Positions 21,501 through 25,797 of a DNA stretch of 64,000 nucleotides are shown piece after piece; positions within the stretch are counted from its first letter, which is position 1, and every line of letters starts with the position of its first letter. Origin of the DNA: Branchiostoma floridae (Eukaryota > Chordata > Leptocardii > Amphioxiformes > Branchiostomatidae); NCBI RefSeq assembly GCF_000003815.2, contig NC_049980.1, forward strand, positions 13,084,020 to 13,148,019, in the 5' to 3' direction. Below the pieces are notes generated by a model that did no database searches, had not been told where the DNA came from, and was given only the letters and a program-made list of their open reading frames with translations. Made by a program: the position numbers and the translations under genes.

Positions 21501-23755
21501 AAATAAACATTTCCTGTCCAGATATAATGTTTAATGATCCGTACTTACTTTACTGTTTGATTTGTAATTGCACTAGGTTAAAGCCAAGAGAGCCCAACCA
21601 TTTTCCAACTTTGATATGATGCATGACCGCAGCGCCTATCTGACAATCCCGGCCTACAGGCGCGCCGTCAACGAAGTCATGAAGGTACTACACAAGTTGT
21701 TCTTGATTGCATGAACTTCAATAGTCCAGGATGTATGCTTAGTAGTAGTCCACTGTGTTCTGCTGATGCAGTGGTCTGGACACTCTGCATCAACAATCAG
21801 TATGCTTAAGTCTAGATCAATACTAGTATATTGACATTGAATCTTAGCATTGTTTAAAGAAAATGTATTATTCCTTTTTGTTTTGAAATGAATTTGACTA
21901 CGCCCATTTCTTTTAGCTTTTCCAAGGAGGTTATATTTGCTTCGTGTAGTCTGAAGCACCATCTGGCGGAAATTATGCAAAGTGTAAGATGGTGTCCGGA
22001 TTTTTCCATGCCAGCTTGAAATAGCATCAAAGAACAGGGCGTTACTAATGATTGCTAGCACACATATGTACCAATTAGTTAACAGACACCCTGCGCTTTA
22101 AGAATTTATGACTTATATGATTGTGTTAACAGGACGCCGATATGGAAGCCATGGCCCCTCCGATACCGCCCTCGTACCGAACAGTCATGCAGGACACAAT
22201 GATGGCCCCTGAATACGGGTTCGACAATCCTGTATTCGGCACCGAGAACGAATTCGCTGCATATTATCCAGTTGATTGGCGACGGATTCAAATGCAACAG
22301 GTTAACATTTCATAGTTTATATCAAAGCTCTGTTGGCAGGTCAATAAATACTGGTCAGTTCATGTATAAAACTAAATGTGCTTAACCCCGTAAATAGCTT
22401 CATTAGGTTGGTAGATCAATTGAACAAAGTCTTCTTCGTTCTTCATTTTGTACTGATGAAGGTGACAGACAGTCACCGAAACGTCTGCGGAAGAATAAAA
22501 AGAAGGTTGTGAAACGAAGAAGCCTTTGTTCGATAAATATGATTACGTAATGTGAAATACGGACTAGAATACGTCCTGCAAATTGTGCCAGTATTTCAAT
22601 GCAACAAACTGATACAGAAGAGTGCAAATGTAATGTTTTAATGGAGAATTATTTTGCTTCCCAACTTCAGTTCGCTCCAGGTGTCGTGGCTACCCCGAAC
22701 TTTGGGTCCCGCCGCATGTACCTACCGACTCGGGACCGAAGCCAGACTATGCCCGACACGAGTGACTGGTACGACACGGTAGCCTCCCGTCCACCCCCTC
22801 CGCGGAGACAGTTTACCACATTCTTAGATCAGGAGCGTGGATATGGTATGTATAAAGTTACTTTTTCCATTGGTATAGCGATCCGTTGAAATTTAAGTCC
22901 AGCCGATTTTTCCTTCCTCTTTGACGCTGTATTTCAATGGATTACTGAAAGAATAATGGTCAAATGTTAAATTCAATAGAGTAGGTCTCTTCTCGTCTCT
23001 CGTATATTGCGTTTATTTATGATCGTAAAGTTTATTCACATATATCTGTATTGATACATCGTATTTTTTCTACAATTGCAAACCCAAAAGGCACAATAAC
23101 GTTCACTTCAAGCAGATGTATTCTATCGTCTTAGCCTTAGTCTTTGCTGAATTTTTTTTTTCTATTTGCTTTTGGACAGACGAGGACGATGTGGCACTGC
23201 ACTCAAGTTTTTGTAACTTATATTAACAATGCCACATACACGGTACAGACAGAAGGAAAGTCGTGTAAAGTGCCTTTCCCAAGGGCACAACGTCGGGGGC
23301 ACGGTGGGAATCGAACTCAGGACCCATAGATTCCGAGCCGAAAGCTCTACCAGTTACGCCACGCCCGACGCCACGTCGGGCGTGCTGAATTTGATGTGCA
23401 ACATTTGGACTAATCAGTTAAAAAATCAGTTAAAAAAAGAGATCAGATTAACTCGAATTGGAAACATATTGTCTTTGTGTGCATGTAACTACATTTAAAT
23501 TGAAGATTAATGCTGTTAATGCATAACGGTTTGTTTATCCTTGAAGGCTCCGAAAAGTCACGGTTGGACGAGAACACCCAGGAGGCCACCATTGACTTTA
23601 CCTACAGATCAGGGTCCATGGTCTCTCAGTCCTTCCGGTCCTCAGAAACATCCGACGAGACCTTTCAGGACGGCCTGGACGTGGAAGAGATCTACTTCGA
23701 TGATGACTTCTGGGAGCAGTTCCCATCGGGTCCCATGGGACAAAGTGAAGCTTAA
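91..23755 (+). CDS. Multi-exon mucin-like single-pass membrane protein (vWA/SEA/EGF ectodomain, PWWP-bearing tail), 5' partial
   Basis: I reconstructed 41 exons from GT/AG sites and frame continuity: 91-209, 333-507, 677-786, 1002-1066, 1272-1420, 1573-1682, 1820-1884, 2155-2297, 2417-2971, 3106-3215, 3475-3548, 3869-4011, 4284-4375, 4572-4636, 5088-5704, 6017-6133, 6351-6467, 6601-6713, 6901-7114, 7337-7477, 7722-8003, 8206-8268, 8576-9430, 9604-9684, 10651-11814, 13191-13259, 13749-13823, 14064-14516, 14763-14876, 15166-15288, 15542-15654, 16120-16315, 17964-18104, 18239-18289, 18475-18587, 18889-18972, 20975-21115, 21577-21684, 22133-22300, 22671-22845, 23547-23755 (TAA). All phases match, giving at least 2,689 residues. 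The start codon and signal peptide lie upstream. Known family roles: vWA and EGF mediate adhesion, SEA modules occur in heavily glycosylated surface proteins and can self-cleave. No ortholog is recognised. Exon 26 has the weakest acceptor. The order of modules is secure; the cellular role is not. Confidence 0.88.
677..1420 (+). CDS. Exons 3-5: SEA module 1
   Basis: Three exons (677-786, 1002-1066, 1272-1420; 110, 65 and 149 bases) encode about 108 residues. The first exon has the SEA N-terminal signature [20 protein letters not shown], the second the strand [10 protein letters not shown], the third the strand [13 protein letters not shown] and the closing [12 protein letters not shown]. The turn where self-cleaving SEA domains have GSVVV here reads SSNTVKV, so autoproteolysis is unlikely. 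The same three-exon pattern with nearly the same exon lengths recurs twice more downstream, pointing to tandem module duplication. Confidence 0.8.
1573..2297 (+). CDS. Exons 6-8: SEA module 2
   Basis: Exons 1573-1682, 1820-1884 and 2155-2297 (110, 65 and 143 bases) repeat the exon lengths and phases of module 1. Visible SEA features are [13 protein letters not shown], the strand [13 protein letters not shown], the strand [12 protein letters not shown] and the end [11 protein letters not shown]. The cleavage turn reads TAGNDIVAV, without the GSVVV motif. The acceptor at 2154 reads ACAG and restores frame only with exon 7 ending at 1884. I am sure of the exons and fairly sure of the domain name. 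Confidence 0.78.
2417..2971 (+). CDS. Exon 9: complete vWA domain with degenerate metal site
   Basis: One 555-base exon encodes a full vWA domain of about 185 residues: [18 protein letters not shown], then helix 1, the strand RVSVVQFSD, the [10 protein letters not shown] turn, the strand [14 protein letters not shown] and the closing [13 protein letters not shown]. In typical vWA domains the metal site needs DxSxS, a Thr in the GG-T turn and an Asp in TDG. Here DxSxS has become E-G-S-D-A, the Thr is Ser, and TDG is replaced by SSS. Metal-dependent ligand binding is therefore doubtful. The single-exon layout differs from the upstream vWA. Confidence 0.9.
3106..4011 (+). CDS. Exons 10-12: SEA module 3
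   Basis: Exons 3106-3215, 3475-3548 and 3869-4011 (110, 74 and 143 bases) follow the three-exon SEA pattern. The N-terminal signature is [18 protein letters not shown], followed by [12 protein letters not shown], the strand [14 protein letters not shown] and the strand [13 protein letters not shown]. The last part is the helix [17 protein letters not shown] followed by a closing strand. The cleavage turn reads GVGNRVRAV and lacks GSVVV. Module 3 follows the second vWA directly, so the vWA-SEA-SEA arrangement seems to have been duplicated as a block. Confidence 0.78.
4284..5250 (+). CDS. Exons 13-14 and start of 15: SEA module 4
   Basis: Exons 4284-4375 and 4572-4636 and the first part of exon 5088-5704 encode a fourth SEA-like module: [17 protein letters not shown], then [10 protein letters not shown], the variant middle exon [20 protein letters not shown] and the strand [13 protein letters not shown]. 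The first exon is shorter (92 bases) than in modules 1 to 3. The third segment is fused without an intron to the following Cys module. The cleavage motif is absent. It is the most divergent SEA copy, so the domain name rests largely on position, exon phases and weak similarity. Confidence 0.65.
5251..5704 (+). CDS. Exon 15, 3' part: unrecognised Cys-containing module, copy A
   Basis: About 150 residues after SEA module 4 match no family I recognise. It begins near [17 protein letters not shown], has a predicted beta strand [13 protein letters not shown], a strand [11 protein letters not shown], a charged stretch and then the hallmark C-x3[10 protein letters not shown], followed by DYC and KNCDL. 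A second copy with the same Cys spacing is encoded at 14064-14516, and both copies stand directly in front of an EGF pair and a SEA module. The composition suggests a secreted beta-sandwich. Function is unknown. Confidence 0.6.
6017..6467 (+). CDS. Exons 16-17: EGF 1 and Ca-binding EGF 2
   Basis: Two 117-base phase 1-1 exons (6017-6133, 6351-6467) each encode one EGF module with six cysteines. The first reads PCGSGSGC...VC...[14 protein letters not shown], an EGF of the type often called EGF-like/NIDO-associated. The second opens with DINEC, has N in RNTFGHYEC, and so carries the Ca-binding consensus D-x-N-E plus the hydroxylation-type Asn and an aromatic residue. Each exon is one module, as usual for EGF genes. 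Confidence 0.92.
6601..7114 (+). CDS. Exons 18-19: SEA module 5 with GSVV cleavage motif
   Basis: Exons 6601-6713 (113 bases) and 6901-7114 (214 bases) encode about 109 residues. The start is [20 protein letters not shown]. The second exon has [20 protein letters not shown], then the helix [17 protein letters not shown] and the end [14 protein letters not shown] stands where self-cleaving SEA domains have GSVVV, between two beta strands and with FRP in front, so autoproteolysis between G and S is plausible from family knowledge. The 214-base exon equals the sum of the second and third exons of module 1 (65 + 149), which fits loss or gain of one intron. Confidence 0.85.
7337..7477 (+). CDS. 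Exon 20: Ca-binding EGF 3
   Basis: One 141-base phase 1-1 exon encodes an EGF module with [19 protein letters not shown], then [15 protein letters not shown], then LNRTGRNC. It has six cysteines, the Ca-binding start D-x-D-E-C and the GSFQC segment. Its C-terminal TGRNC resembles the PGRNC end of EGF 6 (17964-18104), suggesting these two EGF exons share ancestry. It lies immediately before the mucin-like region. Confidence 0.93.
7722..8268 (+). CDS. Exons 21-22: start of mucin-like Thr/Asn repeats
   Basis: Exon 7722-8003 and the small exon 8206-8268 encode Thr-, Asn- and Pro-rich sequence such as [18 protein letters not shown] and [17 protein letters not shown]. Repeats here are diverged compared with exons 23 and 25. 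For exon 22 I chose the donor GTAAGT at 8269 over an earlier GTAGTA at 8266, because it matches the phase and the sister exon 9604-9684. The sequence is dense in Thr (potential O-glycosylation) and in N-x-T sequons. It acts as an extracellular, glycan-bearing spacer by analogy to membrane mucins. Confidence 0.85.
8576..9430 (+). CDS. Exon 23: long mucin-like repeat exon, copy 1
   Basis: This 855-base exon encodes 285 residues of a 14-residue repeat with consensus [14 protein letters not shown] alternating with [14 protein letters not shown], that is a 28-residue (84-base) higher-order unit. Each 14-residue unit has two N-glycosylation sequons (NTT and N-[LVI]-T) and several Thr and Pro. Units in the middle are nearly identical at the DNA level, whereas those at the 3' end have diverged. 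The exon is homologous to exon 25 including its 3' splice site region. The open frame on the opposite strand follows from the repeat composition and is not a gene. Confidence 0.92.
9604..9684 (+). CDS. Exon 24: short Thr-rich exon, sister of exon 22
   Basis: An 81-base phase 1-1 exon encodes [20 protein letters not shown] followed by QMTTQQYG. It matches exon 22 (8206-8268), which ends VQVTTQQ: both end in a TTQQ sequence and both precede a long repeat exon. It is part of a duplicated exon pair. Confidence 0.8.
9845..9945 (+). pseudogene. Relic of an EGF exon end inside intron 24
   Basis: About 100 bases match the 3' end of EGF exon 33 and its following intron (18070-18185). The shared part includes AACTTGTCACGTCCTGG, GGAACTGTGGTG, the donor GTGAGC and downstream intron sequence CATCATTCAGT and TGCAACAA. 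The relic keeps the frame [10 protein letters not shown]. The upstream part of the EGF exon is not visible, so this is a broken, presumably unspliced copy. It indicates that the mucin region expanded by duplications that also carried EGF material. Confidence 0.75.
10651..11814 (+). CDS. Exon 25: long mucin-like repeat exon, copy 2
   Basis: The largest exon (1,164 bases, 388 residues) continues the repeat [14 protein letters not shown] / [14 protein letters not shown], with the same two sequons per 14 residues. Its acceptor region (ACAAACTAATATTTTCCTCA) and first codons are nearly identical to those of exon 23, so the two exons are duplicates. The 3' third has diverged toward [14 protein letters not shown] and [16 protein letters not shown]. 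Together exons 21 to 27 give about 860 residues of spacer. Confidence 0.92.
11951..12572 (+). mobile_element. 5'-truncated non-LTR retrotransposon tail (LINE) in intron 25
   Basis: In-frame sequence ending at the stop codon at 12284 reads [20 protein letters not shown], then [20 protein letters not shown]. This is the conserved C-terminal end of LINE reverse-transcriptase proteins of the CR1/L2/Jockey kind (R-T-S, then WN-LP and a closing F-x-x-K/L-x-x-L helix). About 290 bases of apparent 3'UTR follow, ending near GCGCGAAATAAACAAACAAT with a short CATGCAGGC-type hairpin before it. The 5' end and the catalytic part are missing, so it is a dead copy in the sense orientation of the host gene. 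Confidence 0.75.
13191..13823 (+). CDS. Exons 26-27: end of the Thr-rich region
   Basis: Two short phase 1-1 exons (13191-13259 and 13749-13823) encode [18 protein letters not shown] and [20 protein letters not shown]. They are Thr-rich but lack the NTT sequon repeat. Exon 26 has a weak acceptor (ATAACATAG), so its inclusion is less certain; exon 27 has a better one (TTCACAG). Both donors are followed by GTGAGA or GTACAA. Either could be skipped without breaking the frame. Confidence 0.65.
14064..14516 (+). CDS. Exon 28: unrecognised Cys-containing module, copy B
   Basis: A single 453-base phase 1-1 exon encodes about 151 residues. It has [20 protein letters not shown] near the start, a beta-rich middle, then C-x2-YTHMCLNV, a later DAC and GPKNC before an EGF exon. 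The Cys pattern and the C-x(2,3)-Y-[ST]-H-x-C block match copy A at 5251-5704, although the overall identity looks low. As in copy A, it is followed by two EGF modules and one SEA module, so a block Cys module-EGF-EGF-SEA was duplicated. No known family is recognised. Confidence 0.75.
14763..15288 (+). CDS. Exons 29-30: EGF 4 and Ca-binding EGF 5
   Basis: Exon 14763-14876 encodes [20 protein letters not shown] and then [14 protein letters not shown], an EGF of the same type as EGF 1. Exon 15166-15288 starts [10 protein letters not shown] and continues [15 protein letters not shown], a Ca-binding EGF. Both are phase 1-1 single-module exons. The order plain EGF then Ca-binding EGF then SEA repeats the order at 6017-7114, in line with block duplication. 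Confidence 0.92.
15542..16315 (+). CDS. Exons 31-32: membrane-proximal SEA module 6
   Basis: Exons 15542-15654 (113 bases) and 16120-16315 (196 bases) use the same two-exon layout as SEA module 5. They encode [20 protein letters not shown], then [20 protein letters not shown], then [20 protein letters not shown] and the helix [10 protein letters not shown]. Aligning [13 protein letters not shown] with [13 protein letters not shown] of module 5 puts a G-S pair at the scissile position, but the following residues (LYG) are not the usual VVV. Cleavage is possible but less likely than in module 5. Confidence 0.75.
16560..17770 (-). repeat. Dispersed repeat family, copy 1, with internal 247-base tandem units
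   Basis: Intron 32 holds a repeat in reverse orientation. Three tandem units share GTGACAAGTTTGA, AGTCCTAT and TGCAGTGGATT and recur at about 16733, 16980 and 17227, a period near 247 bases, each with ATTATGCAAAT/TTTGCATAATTA motifs. The segment 17390-17770 reads, on the minus strand, TAACTCGAGAAG, CTAGCGGCTTG and CTGCAGCAGAAC, the same blocks as the copies at 19424, 44363 and 47118. A CA/GA microsatellite sits at 17686-17705. No coding capacity is visible. Confidence 0.75.
17964..18104 (+). CDS. Exon 33: Ca-binding EGF 6
   Basis: One 141-base phase 1-1 exon encodes [19 protein letters not shown], then [19 protein letters not shown], then LSRPGRNC. It shows six cysteines and the Ca-binding features (D-x-D-E-C and an Asn followed by GSFTC). 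It is the last folded ectodomain module before the membrane. The last 35 bases and the following intron are duplicated as a relic in intron 24. Confidence 0.94.
18239..18587 (+). CDS. Exons 34-35: juxtamembrane linker and transmembrane helix
   Basis: Exon 18239-18289 encodes a short linker [17 protein letters not shown]. Exon 18475-18587 encodes FDRLY, the hydrophobic helix [20 protein letters not shown], then the basic stop-transfer segment QGSKKQAH. This gives one membrane span with the N-terminal side outside. The GVLGGA stretch contains a GxxG-like small-residue motif of the kind that supports helix packing. Exon 35 also switches intron phase from 1 to 0; all introns before it in the EGF and mucin part are phase 1 and the next four are phase 0. 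Confidence 0.92.
18889..18972 (+). CDS. Exon 36: basic cytoplasmic juxtamembrane segment
   Basis: An 84-base phase 0-0 exon with acceptor TTTTACAG and donor GTGAAT encodes [20 protein letters not shown] and then DRLNKAAQ. It is rich in Lys and Arg, as expected just inside the membrane. It starts with Met, so a downstream alternative start producing a soluble tail is conceivable, but the strong acceptor and frame continuity favour an internal exon. Confidence 0.82.
19424..20490 (+). repeat. Dispersed repeat family, copy 2, in intron 36
   Basis: The element begins near a foldback CTCCATGATATGTCATGGAG, has a GT/TCTG microsatellite, then AAGATAACTCAAGAACGGCT, CCCCATAGCGACTTTCCTTG, GTACTGCAGCGCCAC and several ATTATGCAAA/TTTGCATAATTA blocks. 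It ends near CCATGGAGGTATGAGGTCGC. The same block order occurs reversed at 16560-17770, so the two introns hold copies of one family in opposite orientation. No open frame typical of a transposase or reverse transcriptase is visible, so the family looks non-autonomous. Confidence 0.72.
20975..21684 (+). CDS. Exons 37-38: PWWP domain of DNMT3 type in the cytoplasmic tail
   Basis: Exons 20975-21115 (47 codons) and 21577-21684 (36 codons) encode an 83-residue domain that matches the PWWP fold over its full length. It opens with [20 protein letters not shown] (compare G-[DE]-LVWGK and SWWP in DNMT3A/B), continues [14 protein letters not shown] (compare RWVxWFGDGKFS) and ends with QPFSNF and then [13 protein letters not shown] (compare the MYRKAIYEVL helix). 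PWWP domains read H3K36 methylation and bind DNA in the nucleus. Of the four aromatic-cage positions known from DNMT3A (F303, W306, W330, D333), W306 and W330 are kept, F303 is Thr and D333 is Ser. Histone-methyl reading may therefore be altered. Both exons are phase 0-0 and flanked by ordinary tail exons. Confidence 0.85.
21291..21507 (+). CDS. Possible alternative terminal exon within intron 37
   Basis: After the acceptor CATACTTCCAG, a frame that is phase-compatible with exon 37 reads [20 protein letters not shown] and ends QEIRYASVQ before TGA at 21378-21380. An AATAAA stands at 21502-21507. Using this exon would end the protein in the middle of the PWWP domain and remove the signalling motifs of exons 39 to 41. 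Only the splice-site consensus, the frame and the polyadenylation hexamer support it. Confidence 0.3.
22133..22300 (+). CDS. Exon 39: tail exon with PPxY and FDNPVF motifs
   Basis: A 168-base phase 0-0 exon encodes 56 residues. [10 protein letters not shown] contains PPSY, the PPxY consensus bound by WW domains (for example NEDD4-type ligases or YAP). [11 protein letters not shown] contains FDNPVF, close to the FDNPVY clathrin-sorting/PTB motif of LDL receptor, with Phe for Tyr. Such motifs are typical of cytoplasmic tails and support the topology drawn from the transmembrane helix. They also argue that the PWWP exons belong to this membrane protein and not to a separate nuclear gene. Confidence 0.88.
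22422..22531 (+). repeat. Inverted repeat enclosing a hammerhead-ribozyme-like core in intron 39
   Basis: Outer arms GAACAAAGTCTTCTTCGTT (22422-22440) and its reverse complement at 22513-22531 match in 18 of 19 positions. Between them lie CTGATGA (22453-22459), a perfect 6-base-pair stem GGTGAC/GTCACC with loop AGACA, and GAAAC (22478-22482). CUGAUGA, stem II and GAAA are the conserved core of hammerhead ribozymes, known from Penelope-like and other retroelements. One extra A separates CUGAUGA from stem II, which may abolish activity. It is probably a fragment of a mobile repeat. Confidence 0.5.
22671..22845 (+). CDS. Exon 40: tail exon with proline-rich motif
   Basis: A 175-base exon encodes [20 protein letters not shown], then [20 protein letters not shown], then [26 protein letters not shown] is a candidate SH3/WW ligand. 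Ser, Thr and Tyr residues in SDWYDTVAS could be phosphorylated. It ends in phase 1, the first return to that phase after four phase-0 introns. Confidence 0.87.
23175..23384 (-). mobile_element. tRNA-derived SINE in intron 40
   Basis: On the minus strand, 23369 to 23292 forms a tRNA-like head: GTCGGGCGTGGCGTAACTGG with TAGAGC (A box), GAGTTCGATTCCCACC (B box) and a closing CCCCGAC that pairs with GTCGGG. It is followed by the body GTGCCCTTGGGAAAGGCACT and a unique-looking tail. The anticodon arm does not form a clean stem, so this is a SINE promoter and not a working tRNA gene. A palindrome CACGCCCGAC/GTCGGGCGTG (23360-23369, 23375-23384) marks the head end. Confidence 0.75.
23547..23755 (+). 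CDS. Exon 41: last coding exon, acidic C-terminus
   Basis: The last exon has acceptor CCTTGAAG and encodes 68 residues before TAA at 23753-23755. It is rich in Ser/Thr and acidic residues: [20 protein letters not shown] and then [18 protein letters not shown]. The mix of Asp/Glu with Phe, Tyr and Trp resembles acidic activation segments and also phospho-acidic adaptor sites; sequence alone cannot tell these apart. It completes a tail of about 300 residues. Confidence 0.88.
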
Positions 23756-23834
23756 GACTTAGTTATAATTAGAGCAGTATAAAAGCTCCTTGGTTAGAAA
23801 GTTAGAGTAGTGCTCCTTCAATAGGCCTGCGAAA

Positions 23835-23993
23835 CTAGACGGCGATCGCTGAGTGACCAAATTTGGACTTGTGTAACTTTTGATTTCAAAATTGGAATAT
23901 TATGGAACGTGCAGTGTGATTTTACAGACAACGACAAAATACAAAAAGCGTATCTGACAAATCTTTGGTCGCACATAGGTCGCAGCCTCTAGT
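23835..23993. mobile_element. MITE copy A, in the 3'UTR
   Basis: The left end CTAGACGGCGATCGCTGAGTGACCAAA and the reverse complement of the right end (CTAGAGGCTGCGACC, then GCGACCAAA) form imperfect terminal inverted repeats about 159 bases apart. The interior has ACGACAAAATACAAAAAGCG, shared with other copies. No coding capacity. Confidence 0.75.
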
Positions 23994-24299
23994 AAAAAGG
24001 ATGTTAGATAATTCGTATTTTCTTTACCATAACCACATTCAACACAGTTGGCTTTCCTATGTATGTAGCACATGAGATGTATATTTCACATAGGAAATGC
24101 AGCTTTACAATTTAAATCAATGAATAAATACATGCATTTAGTCAAAACAAACACCAAGGCAGTCATTCTGTGTTTCAAAAACAAAACTACTATCAAGTAT
24201 ACCATTTCACTTACCATTCTCGTCCTTCATCGTCCTAAAAGATACTGTCAGTATTATTGTCACAGCGTTGAGGGATGCTTTTTACTACAACCAGGCAGG

Positions 24300-24795
24300 C
24301 CTATTTTGGGACCACTATGGGGTGTGATAGATGAGTTAATGGGCATATACATTTAACTTTTCTTAATGGCTATCTTTTATTACTCAAAAAGCTATCCACT
24401 TTACAGCAGTCGACTTTTTCCTATCTTTGTTACAAATATAATGTATCAAATAGTTTAGAAATAGCATTGTATTAGGACGTTTCTAATATTTGGGACCACA
24501 ATAGGGTGTGATAGATGCGTCAATTGACGCAGTCTTTTTTAAATGTTTTATGAATCTAAAAGCTAACCATCATACAGAAAGGTCATTTTCCTATCTTTGC
24601 CAGAATTTGAATTTAGTGGTAAGTAATGACACGGCCTTCCGTCGGTCATATCTGCTTCATATTCTAAAACGATAAGGTGTGATAAATAGGTCGTAGTTTT
24701 TTTTCAAACGTTTTTCTCTCAATTTCGTTATATTAGAAGCTAAAATCATTATATAGCAAGGTGATATTTTCCTATCTTTCTTAGAACTTGATTTT
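24300..24795. repeat. Three diverged tandem units of about 175 bases
   Basis: GGTGTGATAGATG-type blocks at about 24324, 24502 and 24675 each precede a block TTTTCCTATCTTT at about 24414, 24587 and 24769. Order and spacing give three degenerate units of about 172 to 181 bases in the distal 3'UTR. Confidence 0.65.
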
Positions 24796-24892
24796 AGTAC
24801 TAGTATGTGTCTTGTATGCTCTCGTACTCACGTATTGTACTGAATCACACGTGTATAACATTGGTGTCGGTCATCTCCTTTCCTCCTGTCAA

Positions 24893-24898
24893 AATAAA
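24893..24898 (+). terminator. Polyadenylation signal AATAAA, distal
   Basis: AATAAA with a GT-rich stretch about 20 to 45 bases downstream. A proximal AATAAA at 24123-24128 is an alternative. Confidence 0.5.
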
Positions 24899-25245
24899 CT
24901 CTTAAAAAACCCATCCATTGTTTAAGTGTTGTTTTTCAACCATTTATACCTCCGGCATGTTCATATTCTTTGCCCTATGCTTTGTTCTGAATCAGGGATG
25001 AAAGACGAATGTCTGTTAGTGGTATTCAAACTCCCTCTTCCTTATTCATTGAACATTCGAATCCAAATATGTAGATTTCAAACGCGTACGAACATACAGA
25101 AACACACCAAAAAAAAAACATTCATTATCAAGACATCTTGTCCAATGTGTTTCTAAATCAGAATATGTTACGTCCGAATTAGAACTTACCTGACAACGGT
25201 GAATTGGAATGCGCAAGATTTGAGACACTCCTTTATCAATCACTT

Positions 25246-25452
25246 AGGCCACTATTACACTGAATGGCGGTCGCTGCGGCATGAATTGAATTTGAGTTAA
25301 CCTTAAGTTCATAATATCATGGAAAAATTTTGACCGAAAAGACGACAAAACCCACAAAGCGTAGAAAAATCCGTTTTTCACCTATGGAATTCGTTGAGCT
25401 CTCTGTCCGATCGATCGCCCGGTCACAGAGTGGTCGCCGCCATAGTGGAAAG
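25246..25452. mobile_element. MITE copy B1, diverged
   Basis: Left end CCACTATTACACTGAATGGC with GGTCGCTGCGGCATG; right end GGTCGCCGCCATAGTGG inverted to it. The interior GACGACAAAACCCACAAAGC matches copy A. Confidence 0.55.
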
Positions 25453-25579
25453 GGGTTGTTGGTGTTTATCTGTCAAATGTCTACTGTCATTCAATGGAAT
25501 TGTTTGCAGGCTATCATTGTTTATTTCTGTTTTCACGCACAGCAATGTAGCGAGGGGTGCATCTCATTTCCACGAAGTT

Positions 25580-25797
25580 ACACCCTGGCCGGACCACCGA
25601 GCGACTTAACATTTGACAGGTTGCACAACGAATTCCATATAGGTAAAGGATGGATCATTTTACGTTTGGTATATGTTGTGATGTTTTATATGATACTTCT
25701 CACAATAAATCATGTTCCGATTATAAAATAAAGGGTCACGCAAATCCAATTTCGGTCGCTCAACGGTCGCTCCGAGATCGCCGTCTTGTGGAATGAA
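25580..25797. mobile_element. MITE copy B2, diverged
   Basis: Left end CTGGCCGGACCACCGAGCGA; right end GGTCGCTCAACGGTCGCTCC followed by GAGATCGCCGTCTTGTGG, the inverse of the family end. Confidence 0.5.

Larger units (their letters stand above)
23756..24915 (+). other. Presumed 3'UTR and end of the gene
   Basis: After the stop codon there is no further splice-compatible coding exon. The stretch contains a MITE, three diverged tandem units and two AATAAA hexamers (24123-24128 and 24893-24898). The second is followed by a GT-rich stretch TTGTTTAAGTGTTGTTTTT, so cleavage just after about 24,910 is the likelier end. Confidence 0.5.

Noticed and set aside
23292-23369. A functional tRNA gene on the minus strand
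   Set aside because: A and B boxes and the acceptor stem are present, but the anticodon arm is imperfect and a SINE body follows; it is a SINE head.
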